The notes under the pieces were generated by a model that saw only the letters and a list, made by a program, of their open reading frames with translations, had not been told where the DNA came from and made no database searches. Below are positions 16,907 through 25,015 of a DNA stretch of 64,000 bases, one piece after another (the first letter of the stretch is position 1; each line of letters starts with the position of its first letter). The DNA lies in assembly GCF_000733295.1 (NCBI RefSeq), contig NZ_JPMI01000220.1, positions 124,001 to 188,000 of the forward strand, written 5' to 3'. The DNA is from Archangium violaceum Cb vi76. GTDB taxonomy: Bacteria; Myxococcota; Myxococcia; Myxococcales; Myxococcaceae. The translations under genes were made by a program, and so were the position numbers.

Positions 16907-17326
16907 CTACCTCGACTTCTTCCCGGACTTCGGTTCCGACTTCTTCGCGGGCTTCGCCGGAGCCGACGCCGCCTGCAGCGGAACGACGTAGATACGGACT
17001 TCGTCGTTCGCCTCATAGATGTTCAACCCCTCGAAGTTTCTTCCCGAGGGATTGACGATGTGGACGGCCTTCACGCCCGGTTGGTTGACCACCGGCCTTC
17101 GAGGGAAGGCACTCGCTGGATAGACCGTCTTGTAATACTCCAGCGTCTTCTCGAAGTTGCCCGGTGCCCGGTACCGCAGCTCGCCGACCTTCCGCGAGCC
17201 ATCGGGGAGCTGGGCCCCGTTCACCACCTCCGCCGCCGCCACCGAGACCCAGAGCGCCGCTACCGCCGCCCCGAGCGGGCGCGCCTTATAGAAAAGGCCG
17301 ATCAGGCTGTCAAGCGTTCGAGTCAT
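16907..17326 (-). CDS. Hypothetical exported protein
   Basis: 139 aa. The N-terminus has a hydrophobic stretch (LGAAVAALWVSVAAAEVV, residues about 18-35) usable as a signal peptide or single membrane anchor. The mature part has a compact pattern (RKVGELRYRAPGNFEKTLEYYKT, then VKAVHIVNPSGRNFEGLNIYE and DEVRIYVVPL) and ends in a Lys/Ser/Ala-rich tail. No family is recognised. It lies between gltX (70 bases upstream, same strand) and the tRNA genes, so it may share the gltX transcript. Confidence 0.7.
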   Translation of the reverse strand: MTRTLDSLIGLFYKARPLGAAVAALWVSVAAAEVVNGAQLPDGSRKVGELRYRAPGNFEKTLEYYKTVYPASAFPRRPVVNQPGVKAVHIVNPSGRNFEGLNIYEANDEVRIYVVPLQAASAPAKPAKKSEPKSGKKSR

Positions 17327-17395
17327 GGGGCGGAAGGATAGGGCCCACGGGCGGAGGTGTCCACCCCAACCTGTGGGCCCCGTTGAAGGGAGGGA

Positions 17396-18835
17396 CTACG
17401 GCCGGGCCAGCGCGGCGTCCAGGCGGTGGAGCGTCTCCTCGCGCCCCAGCAGCTCCAGCGTCTCGCCGATGCCCGGGCTCACCGTGCCGCCCGTGGCCGC
17501 CACGCGCACCGGCTGGGCCACCTTGCCCATGCCCACGCCGGCCTGCTCGCTCACCTTCTTCACCACCTCGTCCAGCGCGGCGGCGCTCCACTGCGGCAGC
17601 GCGGCCACCTGCTCGCGCACCTGGGTGAGCAGCGGCTTGGACTCGGCGGTGAGGTGCTTGGTCGCGGCCTTCTCGTCCAGCGCCACGCCGTGCTGGAAGT
17701 ACTTGAGGGCCATGTCCGCCATCTCCTGCAGCGTCTTGGCGCGCTCGCGGAAGGCCATCACCACGCGCTCCAGCCGCGGGTCTCCCGCCTTCACCTGCAC
17801 GTCCCGGGCGGCGAGGAAGTTCACCAGCTGCTCGGCCACCACCGCGGGAGGCAACATCTTGAGCCACTGCTGGTTGAGCCACATCAGCTTGTCCGGGCTC
17901 CACACGCCGGAGGTGGTGCCCACGTGGTCGAAGTCGAACCACTCCACCATCTGCTCGCGCGAGATGACCTCGTCGTTGCCGTGGCTCCAACCCAGGCGGA
18001 TGACGTAGTTGCTCAGCGCCTCGGCCAGCACGCCGTTGCGCTTGTGCAGCATCACGTCCGCCTCGGGGTGCTTGCGCTTGGAGAGCTTCTCGCGGTCCGG
18101 CCCGAGGATGAGCGGGAAGTGGGCGAACTCGGGCGGCTTCCACCCGAAGGCCTGGTACAGCATCAGCTGCGGGAAGGTGGAGTTGACGTGCTCCTGCCCG
18201 CGCCCCACCAGGGTGATGTCCATGGTGCGGTCGTCGATGACGCAGCCGTAGTTGTAGAGGGGGATGCCGTCCGCGCGCATCATCACCCAGTCATCCAGGT
18301 CCGAGTACTGCTTGGTGATGGGCCCGAGCACCTTGTCGTTGAACGTCACCTGGCCCTCGCCCTCCGGCATCCGGAAGCGGATGACGGCGGAGCGGCCCTC
18401 GGGGATGTCCTTGCGGTCGCGGCAGGTGCCCTCGTACTTGTAGGTGCCCGGCTTGCCCGTGGCCTTCTCCACCGCGGCGCGCCGCGCGTCGATCTCCTCG
18501 CGGGTGCAGTAGCAGCGGTACGCCTTGCCCTCGGCGATGAGCTGGTCCGCGTACTTCTTGTAGAGCTCCAACCGCTGCGTCTGGAAGTAGGGCGCCACGG
18601 GGCCCTCCTTGCCCGGACCCTCGTCCCAGTCGATGCCCAGCCAGGTGAGCCCGTCGAGGATGGCCTTCACGGACTCCGGCGTGGAGCGCTCCTGGTCCGT
18701 GTCCTCGATGCGCAGGATGAACACACCCCCGTGGCGCTTGGCGTAGAGGTAGTTGAAGAGGGCGGTGCGGGCGCCTCCGATGTGGAGATAGCCGGTCGGA
18801 GACGGAGCGAAGCGGACGCGAGGAACAGGAGCCAT
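17396..18835 (-). CDS. gltX: Glutamyl-tRNA synthetase
   Basis: 479 aa, normal length for class I bacterial GluRS, which attaches glutamate to tRNA-Glu (and in some species also to tRNA-Gln). Motifs: VRFAPSPTGYLHIGG (HIGH signature, residues 7-21), the Cys-x-Cys...Cys zinc site (Cys108, Cys110, Cys138 with Tyr133), and KLSKR (KMSKS signature, 250-254). The C-terminal anticodon-binding helices follow, with SPDKLMWLNQQWLK as a recognisable segment. The start at MAPVPRVRFAP is chosen because the catalytic strand begins there; the upstream extension is not protein-like. It lies upstream of tRNA-Gln and two tRNA-Glu genes in the same orientation. Confidence 0.95.
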   Translation of the reverse strand: MAPVPRVRFAPSPTGYLHIGGARTALFNYLYAKRHGGVFILRIEDTDQERSTPESVKAILDGLTWLGIDWDEGPGKEGPVAPYFQTQRLELYKKYADQLIAEGKAYRCYCTREEIDARRAAVEKATGKPGTYKYEGTCRDRKDIPEGRSAVIRFRMPEGEGQVTFNDKVLGPITKQYSDLDDWVMMRADGIPLYNYGCVIDDRTMDITLVGRGQEHVNSTFPQLMLYQAFGWKPPEFAHFPLILGPDREKLSKRKHPEADVMLHKRNGVLAEALSNYVIRLGWSHGNDEVISREQMVEWFDFDHVGTTSGVWSPDKLMWLNQQWLKMLPPAVVAEQLVNFLAARDVQVKAGDPRLERVVMAFRERAKTLQEMADMALKYFQHGVALDEKAATKHLTAESKPLLTQVREQVAALPQWSAAALDEVVKKVSEQAGVGMGKVAQPVRVAATGGTVSPGIGETLELLGREETLHRLDAALARP

Positions 18836-18955
18836 ATCGAAGGGGCGCGGATAGCAGGAGCGGGCTTGGGTGGTCAACGAGCGGCCGGGACTGGCCGTCT
18901 TCGCTGCCCGCGGCCCGGTCAATGCATTAGACTGCCGCGCACCGAGGGCCCTTGC

Positions 18956-19546
18956 ATGAAACTTCACATCGCGCTTCGCGCGCTCCTGCCGTTCGTCCTA
19001 CTGCTCTCCCAGGCGGCGAGCGCCACCACGATGCTGCGGGCCGACCTGCCAGAGCTCGCCCAGGCGTCCGATGCCATCGTTCACGGCACGGTGCGCCGGG
19101 TGGAAAGCCGGTGGAGTGGAGATGGACGCCGAATCATCACCGATGTGGAAATCCAGGTCACCGACGCCCTGAAGGGGCAGGCGGGTGGCACGGTGCTCGT
19201 CTCCCAGCCTGGTGGGCGGGTAGGCGACATCGGGCAGCGGGTGAGTGGCCTCGCCACCTTCACCCCCGGGGAGGAGGTCGTCGTCTTCCTGGAGCAGCAC
19301 GGCAAGCGGGCCTTCCGCGTGTCGGGCATGGTCCAGGGCAAGTACCAGGTGCAGCGCTCGGAGGACGGAAAGAGCGCCATGGCCGTGCCGGAGCCCACCG
19401 GGGACGTGCTCCTGCTGGACCGGGACTCGCGGCAGCCCACCCCCTCCTCGCAGCGCTCCATGTCCCTGCCGGAGCTCAAGGCGGCCATCCGCACCGCGCT
19501 CGAGCGGAAGCAGGCTCCCACGCGCGTCCAGGAGAAGCGGCCGTGA
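18956..19546 (+). CDS. Secreted hypothetical protein of a metalloprotease operon
   Basis: 196 aa. Signal peptide MKLHIALRALLPFVLLLSQA with likely cleavage after ASA near residue 23. The mature part is beta-rich, with SDAIVHGTVRRVESRW and TDVEIQVTDALKG followed by PGEEVVVFLEQ; this resembles small secreted OB- or sandwich-fold proteins that often sit beside matrixin-like proteases in myxobacteria. No catalytic residues are evident. The stop codon overlaps the GTG start of the next gene (GTGA at 19543-19546), so it is translated together with the two proteases. It could be a chaperone, inhibitor or partner of them; this is inference from linkage. Confidence 0.72.
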   Translation: MKLHIALRALLPFVLLLSQAASATTMLRADLPELAQASDAIVHGTVRRVESRWSGDGRRIITDVEIQVTDALKGQAGGTVLVSQPGGRVGDIGQRVSGLATFTPGEEVVVFLEQHGKRAFRVSGMVQGKYQVQRSEDGKSAMAVPEPTGDVLLLDRDSRQPTPSSQRSMSLPELKAAIRTALERKQAPTRVQEKRP

Positions 19547-20460
19547 TTGTCGCCTCGCTCCTGGTCTCGCTCGCCCTCGGGCAGAGCGACCCCTTCATCC
19601 GCAGCCGCGTGAATCCGACCGCGGAGGCCCAGTGCCTCTTCTGGACGGTGCCCACCCTCTCCTGGAACCTCAGCAGCGTGGGCAATCCGAACGCCAGCAC
19701 GGAGGACCAGAAGCAGAAGGAGTTCGAGGCCATCCGCCGCTCCTTCCAGAGCTGGCAGCGGATCTTCGACTCCTGCGGCAACCTCCGCTTCTCCGAGGGC
19801 CCCCTCGTGGATGACCGCAAGGTGGGCTACGAGATGAAGGGCGACAACCGCAACCTCGTCCTCTTCCGCTCCCGGAGCTGCGTGGACTTCGTCCCCTCCG
19901 ACAACAAGTGCTGGGACGAGGAGACGTGCGGCAACGACTTCGACTGCTGGGACAACAACGCGGACACCATCGGCCTCACGCTCACCACCTACGACGAGAA
20001 GTCCGGCATCATCTACGACTCGGACATCCAGCTGAACGCGAGCGGCTTCGTCTTCACCACCGTGGAGCCGCCCGCGCCCATCTGCTCGCGGCCCATCAGC
20101 ACCCACCCCGGCAACTGCGTGGCCACCGACGTGCAGAACACCATGACGCACGAGATCGGCCACCTGATCGGCCTGGACCACACCCGGGCGCTCGGCTCCG
20201 TCATGAACCCGAGCGCTCCGCAGGGCGAGGTGTCCAAGCGCACCATCGACGAGGGCTCCGCCGACTTCGTGTGCGAGGCGTACCCGAAGGGGCAGGCCAG
20301 CCAGAGCTGCGCCTCCCCCTCATTGGAGCGCAGTGGGACTTCCACCGTGCTGGGCCCGCAGGCCATCGGGTGCGCGAGCTCCGGCGCCGGGGCCTGGTTG
20401 CCCGCCGTCGCGGGCTGGGCCCTGCTCGCGTGGCGTCGCCGCCGGAGCGGCCGTCGATGA
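19543..20460 (+). CDS. MYXO-CTERM zinc metalloprotease (matrixin-like), copy 1
   Basis: 305 aa from GTG 19543, overlapping the previous stop by four bases. Signal peptide at the N-terminus (IVASLLVSLALG). The zinc motif HEIGHLIGLDH (His203, Glu204, His207, His213) is of the HExxHxxGxxH metzincin type, with the Met-turn at Met221 (GSVMNPSAP). Six or more Cys in the mature domain suggest disulfides outside the cell. The C-terminus is a MYXO-CTERM signal: IGCASSGAG, hydrophobic stretch WLPAVAGWALLAW, then RRRRSGRR, which directs surface anchoring or processing. It is a paralogue of the next gene, sharing the segment DVQNT-x-THE[IF]GH. Confidence 0.88.
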   Translation: MIVASLLVSLALGQSDPFIRSRVNPTAEAQCLFWTVPTLSWNLSSVGNPNASTEDQKQKEFEAIRRSFQSWQRIFDSCGNLRFSEGPLVDDRKVGYEMKGDNRNLVLFRSRSCVDFVPSDNKCWDEETCGNDFDCWDNNADTIGLTLTTYDEKSGIIYDSDIQLNASGFVFTTVEPPAPICSRPISTHPGNCVATDVQNTMTHEIGHLIGLDHTRALGSVMNPSAPQGEVSKRTIDEGSADFVCEAYPKGQASQSCASPSLERSGTSTVLGPQAIGCASSGAGAWLPAVAGWALLAWRRRRSGRR

Positions 20461-21389
20461 TGCGCGCTTCCTCGTGGTCCGCCCTCGTGGCGCTCGTCCT
20501 CTGCGCTCCCGGGGCGGAGGCCCAGCGCTACCAGCGCACCCTGGTGCCCGGCTATTCCTACTGTGTCCTCTGGCCCGGCCGGGACTACGTGTACCGGCTG
20601 GACGCGGCTGGCAGCCGCCGCACGCCCGGGGACACCGAGTTCGCCGCGCTCGAGGCCGCGTTCGCCTCCTGGCGCGCGGTGTCCGCCACCTGCAGCGACT
20701 TCACCTTCACCCGCGGCCCGGACATCCAGAATCCCAAGGTGGGGTACGTGCGGGGCACCCAGGACCCCAACGCCAACGAGAACGTCATCACCTTCCGCGA
20801 GGTGGACTGCAACGACGTCGTCCCTCCGGAGGACCCGTGCATCGCGTCCGACACCTGCGCCAACACCTACGCGTGCTGGGACCATGGCGCCGCCGTCATC
20901 GGGCTGACCACCACCACCTTCAGCTACCGCACCGCCTACATCCTCGACGCGGACGTCGAGTTCAACGCGAGTGACGACGGCCGGGGCTTCCTCTTCACCA
21001 CCGTGGACTCGCCGATGTGCGAGGGCGAGCGGACCTCCGGTTGCGTCGTCACGGACGTCCAGAACACGGCGACCCATGAGTTCGGTCACGTGGTGGGGTT
21101 GGACCACGTGTTCGAGATCGGCTCCACCATGGAGCCCACCGCTCCGCCGGGGGAGACCCACAAGCGCATCATCGACGCGGGCAGCGCCGCCGGCTTCTGC
21201 CAGGCCTACCCCCGGGGCTTGCCGCCCACCCAGTGCGTCGGGCCCGAGCCCGGACGTCACTTCCAGGCCGTTTCGCAAGGCCCGGGCATCGGCTGTGGCG
21301 TGGCGCCCGGGGCCCTCTTCCCCACGGCGGCCCTGCTGGGGTTGCTGACGCTCGGCCGGCGGAGGAAGCGGCCAGCCGGGCGTGCCTGA
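20457..21389 (+). CDS. MYXO-CTERM zinc metalloprotease (matrixin-like), copy 2
   Basis: 310 aa. ATG 20457 overlaps the previous stop (ATGA), and a second ATG follows at once. Signal peptide up to about residue 22 (VALVLCAPGAEA). Zinc site HEFGHVVGLDH (His207, Glu208, His211, His217), Met-turn Met225 (GSTMEPTAP), MYXO-CTERM tail (GIGCGVAPG, hydrophobic LFPTAALLGLLTL, GRRRKR). It is a tandem duplicate of copy 1 with the same order of Cys clusters and the same DVQNTATHEFGH block, but enough difference to suggest separate substrates. Expected to be secreted and to cut proteins outside the cell, which would suit predation or development; the target is unknown. Confidence 0.88.
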   Translation: MMRASSWSALVALVLCAPGAEAQRYQRTLVPGYSYCVLWPGRDYVYRLDAAGSRRTPGDTEFAALEAAFASWRAVSATCSDFTFTRGPDIQNPKVGYVRGTQDPNANENVITFREVDCNDVVPPEDPCIASDTCANTYACWDHGAAVIGLTTTTFSYRTAYILDADVEFNASDDGRGFLFTTVDSPMCEGERTSGCVVTDVQNTATHEFGHVVGLDHVFEIGSTMEPTAPPGETHKRIIDAGSAAGFCQAYPRGLPPTQCVGPEPGRHFQAVSQGPGIGCGVAPGALFPTAALLGLLTLGRRRKRPAGRA

Positions 21390-21429
21390 GCGGCCTCCCG
21401 ACCCCAGGGTGATTAATGAAGAAGGGCCC

Positions 21430-22143
21430 ATGGCCATTGCCTTCTTCGACCTGGACAAGACGCTGCTCGCCGTGAACTCGGGTTCCTTGTGGATCCGCCG
21501 CGAGCTCGCCCTGGGTCACATCACCCGGATGCAGGCGATGCGCGCCACCCTGTGGCTCGCCCGCTACCACATGGGCCGCGTCTCCATGCAGGACGCGCTG
21601 CTCCAGGGCATGGCCCACCTGCGGGGCAGGGAAGAGCAGCCCATCCGCGAGCGCACCGTCCGCTTCTACGAGGAGTGGGTCCGCTCGCGGTACCGGCCCG
21701 GTGCCCTGCGCGCCCTGGAGGAGCACCGCTCGGCCGGGGACAGGCTCGTCCTGCTCACCTCGTCCTCCGGCTACATGTCCGAGCTGGTGGCCCGGGACCT
21801 GGGCCTGGATGCCATCCTCTGCAACCGCCTGGAGGTGGATGCCGCCGGCTGCTACACCGGGCGCCCCCTGGGCGAGGTGTGTTTCGGCGAGGGCAAGCGC
21901 TCCTACGCCCAGGCCCATGCCGCCGAGGCCGGTGTTCCGCTGTCCGCGTGTGCCTTCTACACGGACTCGTACTCGGACCTGTCCGTCATGGAGGTGGTGG
22001 GCCGCCCCGTGGCCGTCCACCCGGATCGCCGCCTGCGCCGCGAGGCCCTGCGGCGCGGCTGGCCCGTGGTGGACTGGGGCACTCCCGAAATGGCGGGCGC
22101 CGTGGCCCTCGAGCTGCCCTCTCAGTCGCTGCATCACTCGTAG
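21430..22143 (+). CDS. HAD-IB family phosphatase (SerB-like)
   Basis: 237 aa from ATG 21430. Motif I is IAFFDLDKTLLAVNSGSLW, motif II is LVLLTSSSGYMSELVA, and the C-terminal motif III/IV is GKRSYAQAHAAEAG with ACAFYTDSYSDLSVME, as in the HAD-IB group that includes phosphoserine phosphatase and CicA-like proteins. The helical cap lies at residues 25-85. Substrate unknown. The last codons and stop lie inside a 26-bp palindrome, so its C-terminus (LHHS) is partly dictated by that repeat. Confidence 0.8.
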   Translation: MAIAFFDLDKTLLAVNSGSLWIRRELALGHITRMQAMRATLWLARYHMGRVSMQDALLQGMAHLRGREEQPIRERTVRFYEEWVRSRYRPGALRALEEHRSAGDRLVLLTSSSGYMSELVARDLGLDAILCNRLEVDAAGCYTGRPLGEVCFGEGKRSYAQAHAAEAGVPLSACAFYTDSYSDLSVMEVVGRPVAVHPDRRLRREALRRGWPVVDWGTPEMAGAVALELPSQSLHHS

Positions 22144-22158
22144 TCGACTATGAGTGGT
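22133..22158. repeat. 26-bp near-perfect palindrome, copy 1
   Basis: Reads ATCACTCGTAGTCGACTATG then AGTGGT; it differs from copy 2 at two positions in the right half. It spans the stop codon (TAG at 22141) of the HAD gene. The centre is GTCGAC, with no loop. Confidence 0.8.
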
Positions 22159-22175
22159 GTGGGGCGGTGTGCTAC

Positions 22176-22201
22176 ATCACTCGTAGTCGACTACGAGTGA
22201 T
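22176..22201. repeat. 26-bp perfect palindrome, copy 2
   Basis: ATCACTCGTAGTC-GACTACGAGTGAT is identical to its reverse complement. It starts 43 bases after copy 1 and ends 13 bases before the stop of the convergent kinase gene. No T-run follows on either side, so the function (operator pair, terminator or mobile repeat) is open. Confidence 0.85.
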
Positions 22202-22214
22202 GGAATTGGAGGGC

Positions 22215-24230
22215 TCAGCGGCGGCGCGGCGCCACCAGCCGGATGTTGAAGACGTAGTCCACCGCCACCGGTTTGCCCTGCAGCTGGATGGGCTTGTAGG
22301 TGCGCGCCTGGAGCGCCTGCACCACCGCCTCGTTCATGTGCGGCAGGCCCTTGATGACCCGGCAGTTCTCCACCTGGCCCTTCTTGGTGATGGTGCACTT
22401 CAACACCATCGTTCCCTCCACGCGGGCCTGCAGCGCCTCGCGCGTGTAGACGATGTCCTTGCCCTTCACCTCCACCGGACGCGGCATGCCCTCCTGGAAG
22501 GGCACCGGCCCGTCTCCCGTGGGCGAGAGGCCTTTGGACAGCGCCAGCACCGGCACCGCCAGGCCGTTCCCCGCCGGAGCCGCCGCCGTCTTCTGCTCCG
22601 CCTGCTTCGGCGCCGAACCGGGCAGCGGCGCCGGAGGCGGCTCCGACTCCAACATCACCGGCGCCGACATGGAGCCCAGCGCCGTCGCCGTGGCGTTCCT
22701 CCCCTCGGTGCCCGAGGCGTGCTCCACCTGGTTCCTCGAGGAGGACGCGCTCCGGCTGGAGCCCCCGCGCGCACGTTGCAGCTTCTGGGAGAACACCACG
22801 TCACCCGAGCCGCCGGTGATGACCGTCTCCGTCTGGTAGCCGTCCAGTGAGAAGGTGAGCTCGGCCGTGACCGTGTCCTGGCCCTGCTCCTTGGGAATCT
22901 CCAGCAACAGCGGCGTCGTGCCGCGCTCCTCGCCCTTGTAGACGACGCGCGCGCCCGTGGGCTGGCTCATCAGCCGGAAGCGCACCACCTGCTCCGTGGC
23001 CTTCTCGGCGGGCGCCGGCACCTGCGCCGCCGCCACCGGCTCCTGCTTGGGCTCCGCGCGCGAGAAGACCCCCGAGGACAGCAGCAGCCCACCCGCGAGG
23101 GCCACGGCGATACCTCCGCCCACCAGCGCTCCCAGCAGCAGCGTGCGCCGGCGCGTCTTCTGCATGTCCGGCGGCACCACCACGCTGATGTCCACCGCCA
23201 GCGTGTTGTTCTCCGCCGAGTTGTCCCCGGTGATGCCCGCGAAGAGCGGCGTCTTGTGCGGACCCGTGGTGTTCTGCCCACCCGGCCGCTTGAAGATGCC
23301 GCTGTTGCCGCCCGCGGCCATGCTGGCCCCGCGCATCGCCTCCAGCAGCTCCTCCATCGTCTGGTAGCGGCGCGCCGGATCCTTCTCCAGGCATTTGCGC
23401 ACCAGCGACTCGATCTCCATCGGCACCTGCGCGTCCGGCCTCACCGAGCTGAACGCGGGAGGCAACTCCTTGTGGTGCGCGAAGATGAGCTCGATGTGAT
23501 CCTTCGAGACGAACGGCGGCCGCCCCACCAGCATCTGGTAGAGCATCACCCCCAGCGAGTACACGTCACTGCGGATGTCCGCCTCGTTGCGCGCCTGCTC
23601 CGGCGCCATGTACGCCGGCGAGCCCAGGAACGTCCCGCTCTGGGTGATCTCCGGGTTGGGCGCGTCCTCGGTGGGGGAGATCGACTTCACCAGCCCGAAG
23701 TCCAGCACCTTCACGAGATCCTGATCGGACTCGTTGAGGATCATGATGTTGGCCGGCTTGAGATCCCGGTGCACCACGCCCAGGTTGTGGGCCTCGCGCA
23801 GCGAGCGGCAGATCTGCTGGGCGATGCTCAGCGCCCGCGACCAGGTCAGGTAGCCCGACTCCGCGAGGAGCTGGCCGAGCGTGCGCCCCTCCAGGTACTC
23901 CATGGCGATGTAGTAGATGCCGTCGTCCGTCTGCCCGTAGTCGATCACCGTCACCGTGTTGGGGTGACGGAGCTTGGAGGACAGCGAGGCCTCGCGCAGG
24001 AAGCGCTTCTGGAAGCCCGGATCCTTGCTGGTGGGGAAGTTGGGGTTGAGCACCTTGAGCGCGACCACCCGGTCCAGGGGGGTCTGCTGGGCCCGGTAGA
24101 CCCGGCCCATGCCTCCGACGCCGATCGGCTCGAGGATGCTGAAACGGCCGTTGAGCGTTCGCCCGATGAGGGGATCCGAGCCACCATCGCCCGGTCCCTG
24201 CGAGTCGCCCTGCGAGTCGCCGGTCACCAT
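22215..24230 (-). CDS. Ser/Thr protein kinase with PEGA and TonB-like C-terminal domain
   Basis: 671 aa from ATG 24230 (GGGGGAG ten bases upstream). Hanks-type kinase, residues 30-300: glycine loop IGVGGMGRVY, Lys59 (VALK), HRDLKPAN (Asp156), DFG (177-179), SPAYMAPE. One membrane helix at about 363-387 (TLLLGALVGGGIAVALAGGLLL). Outside: a PEGA-like repeat (RLMSQPTGARVVYKGEERG, about 419-440 on), an Ala/Pro/Ser-rich stretch, and a TonB C-terminal domain (about 590-668: GTMVLKCTITKKGQVENCRVIKGL, then ALQARTYKPI). It would sense something in the periplasm or contact an outer-membrane protein and phosphorylate cytoplasmic targets. Divergent from the chemosensory operon, with 167 bases between. 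Confidence 0.9.
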   Translation of the reverse strand: MVTGDSQGDSQGPGDGGSDPLIGRTLNGRFSILEPIGVGGMGRVYRAQQTPLDRVVALKVLNPNFPTSKDPGFQKRFLREASLSSKLRHPNTVTVIDYGQTDDGIYYIAMEYLEGRTLGQLLAESGYLTWSRALSIAQQICRSLREAHNLGVVHRDLKPANIMILNESDQDLVKVLDFGLVKSISPTEDAPNPEITQSGTFLGSPAYMAPEQARNEADIRSDVYSLGVMLYQMLVGRPPFVSKDHIELIFAHHKELPPAFSSVRPDAQVPMEIESLVRKCLEKDPARRYQTMEELLEAMRGASMAAGGNSGIFKRPGGQNTTGPHKTPLFAGITGDNSAENNTLAVDISVVVPPDMQKTRRRTLLLGALVGGGIAVALAGGLLLSSGVFSRAEPKQEPVAAAQVPAPAEKATEQVVRFRLMSQPTGARVVYKGEERGTTPLLLEIPKEQGQDTVTAELTFSLDGYQTETVITGGSGDVVFSQKLQRARGGSSRSASSSRNQVEHASGTEGRNATATALGSMSAPVMLESEPPPAPLPGSAPKQAEQKTAAAPAGNGLAVPVLALSKGLSPTGDGPVPFQEGMPRPVEVKGKDIVYTREALQARVEGTMVLKCTITKKGQVENCRVIKGLPHMNEAVVQALQARTYKPIQLQGKPVAVDYVFNIRLVAPRRR

Positions 24231-24397
24231 TTTCTTTATGCTCCCCCGGTCTTGGCCTGGGTCGGAACCATCCGCACGGCTTCCCATGAAACCACATCTC
24301 CCGGAAACACGCGACCTGTCCACCCAACTCCACTGTGTGCCCGGCGAGCAGCCGGATGAACGGCCCGCATGTACGGCCCGCATTGACGGGTCCCGCA

Positions 24398-25015
24398 ATG
24401 TCGGACTACCGTCCAATCCTCTCCCGCATGGACCCCAGCGGGCTCGCGATGGTCGATTCCCCTCCGATGACAGCGGCTGAAGCCCAGGCGAGGCGTGCGT
24501 CGGTGCAGAAGCGCCTGACGCAGGTGGAAGAGGAGATCGTCCGGCTCCGGCGCGAGCTGGCCACGCTCGGCGTGGATCAGCGGCTGCCCGGCCTCTACCT
24601 CACGGTGGAGGTGGCCGGCACCACCGCCCTGCTGCCCGTGGAGGCGGTAATGGAGGTGGTCCGCCTGGTGGCCATCGAGCCCCTGCCGGCGGCGCTCCCC
24701 CATGTGCGCGGCACCATGCTCTACCGGGGCACCCCCGCGGTGGTGGTGGACCTGGCGGCGCTGCTCGGCGTGCGCCGGGAGCCGGATCTGGACGCGCACC
24801 TGGTCATCTGTGGGGGCGCCCGCATGGTGGCCGTCCTGGTGGATCGGGTGAGGGACCTGGTCGAGTCCCCGGTGCTGGTGGATGGCGCCGCCTCCGGGGA
24901 GACCGCCCACGCCTGGGACGGGACGGGGTTGATGGCGGGCCTGTGCCGCACGTCCGAGGGCATCCGTCCGCTGCTGCGCGCCTCGGCCATCCTGGCCGTT
25001 CCGGAGGGGGCGTGA
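24398..25015 (+). CDS. CheW-like coupling protein, first copy
   Basis: 205 aa from ATG 24398; later ATGs (24429, 24450) are also possible as no start has a clear ribosome site. An N-terminal coiled-coil-like helix (KRLTQVEEEIVRLRRELATLG, residues about 35-60) precedes a CheW domain: YLTVEVAGTTALLPVEAVMEVV, LPHVRGTMLYRGTPAVVVDLAALLG, and MVAVLVDRVRDLVE. CheW proteins join chemoreceptors to the CheA kinase. The stop overlaps the GTG of the cheR gene. One of two cheW genes in this operon. Confidence 0.85.
   Translation: MSDYRPILSRMDPSGLAMVDSPPMTAAEAQARRASVQKRLTQVEEEIVRLRRELATLGVDQRLPGLYLTVEVAGTTALLPVEAVMEVVRLVAIEPLPAALPHVRGTMLYRGTPAVVVDLAALLGVRREPDLDAHLVICGGARMVAVLVDRVRDLVESPVLVDGAASGETAHAWDGTGLMAGLCRTSEGIRPLLRASAILAVPEGA

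Noticed and set aside
22133-22201. Ordinary rho-independent terminator for the HAD gene or the kinase
   Set aside because: The palindromes have no loop and no T-run on either strand; reported as repeats instead.
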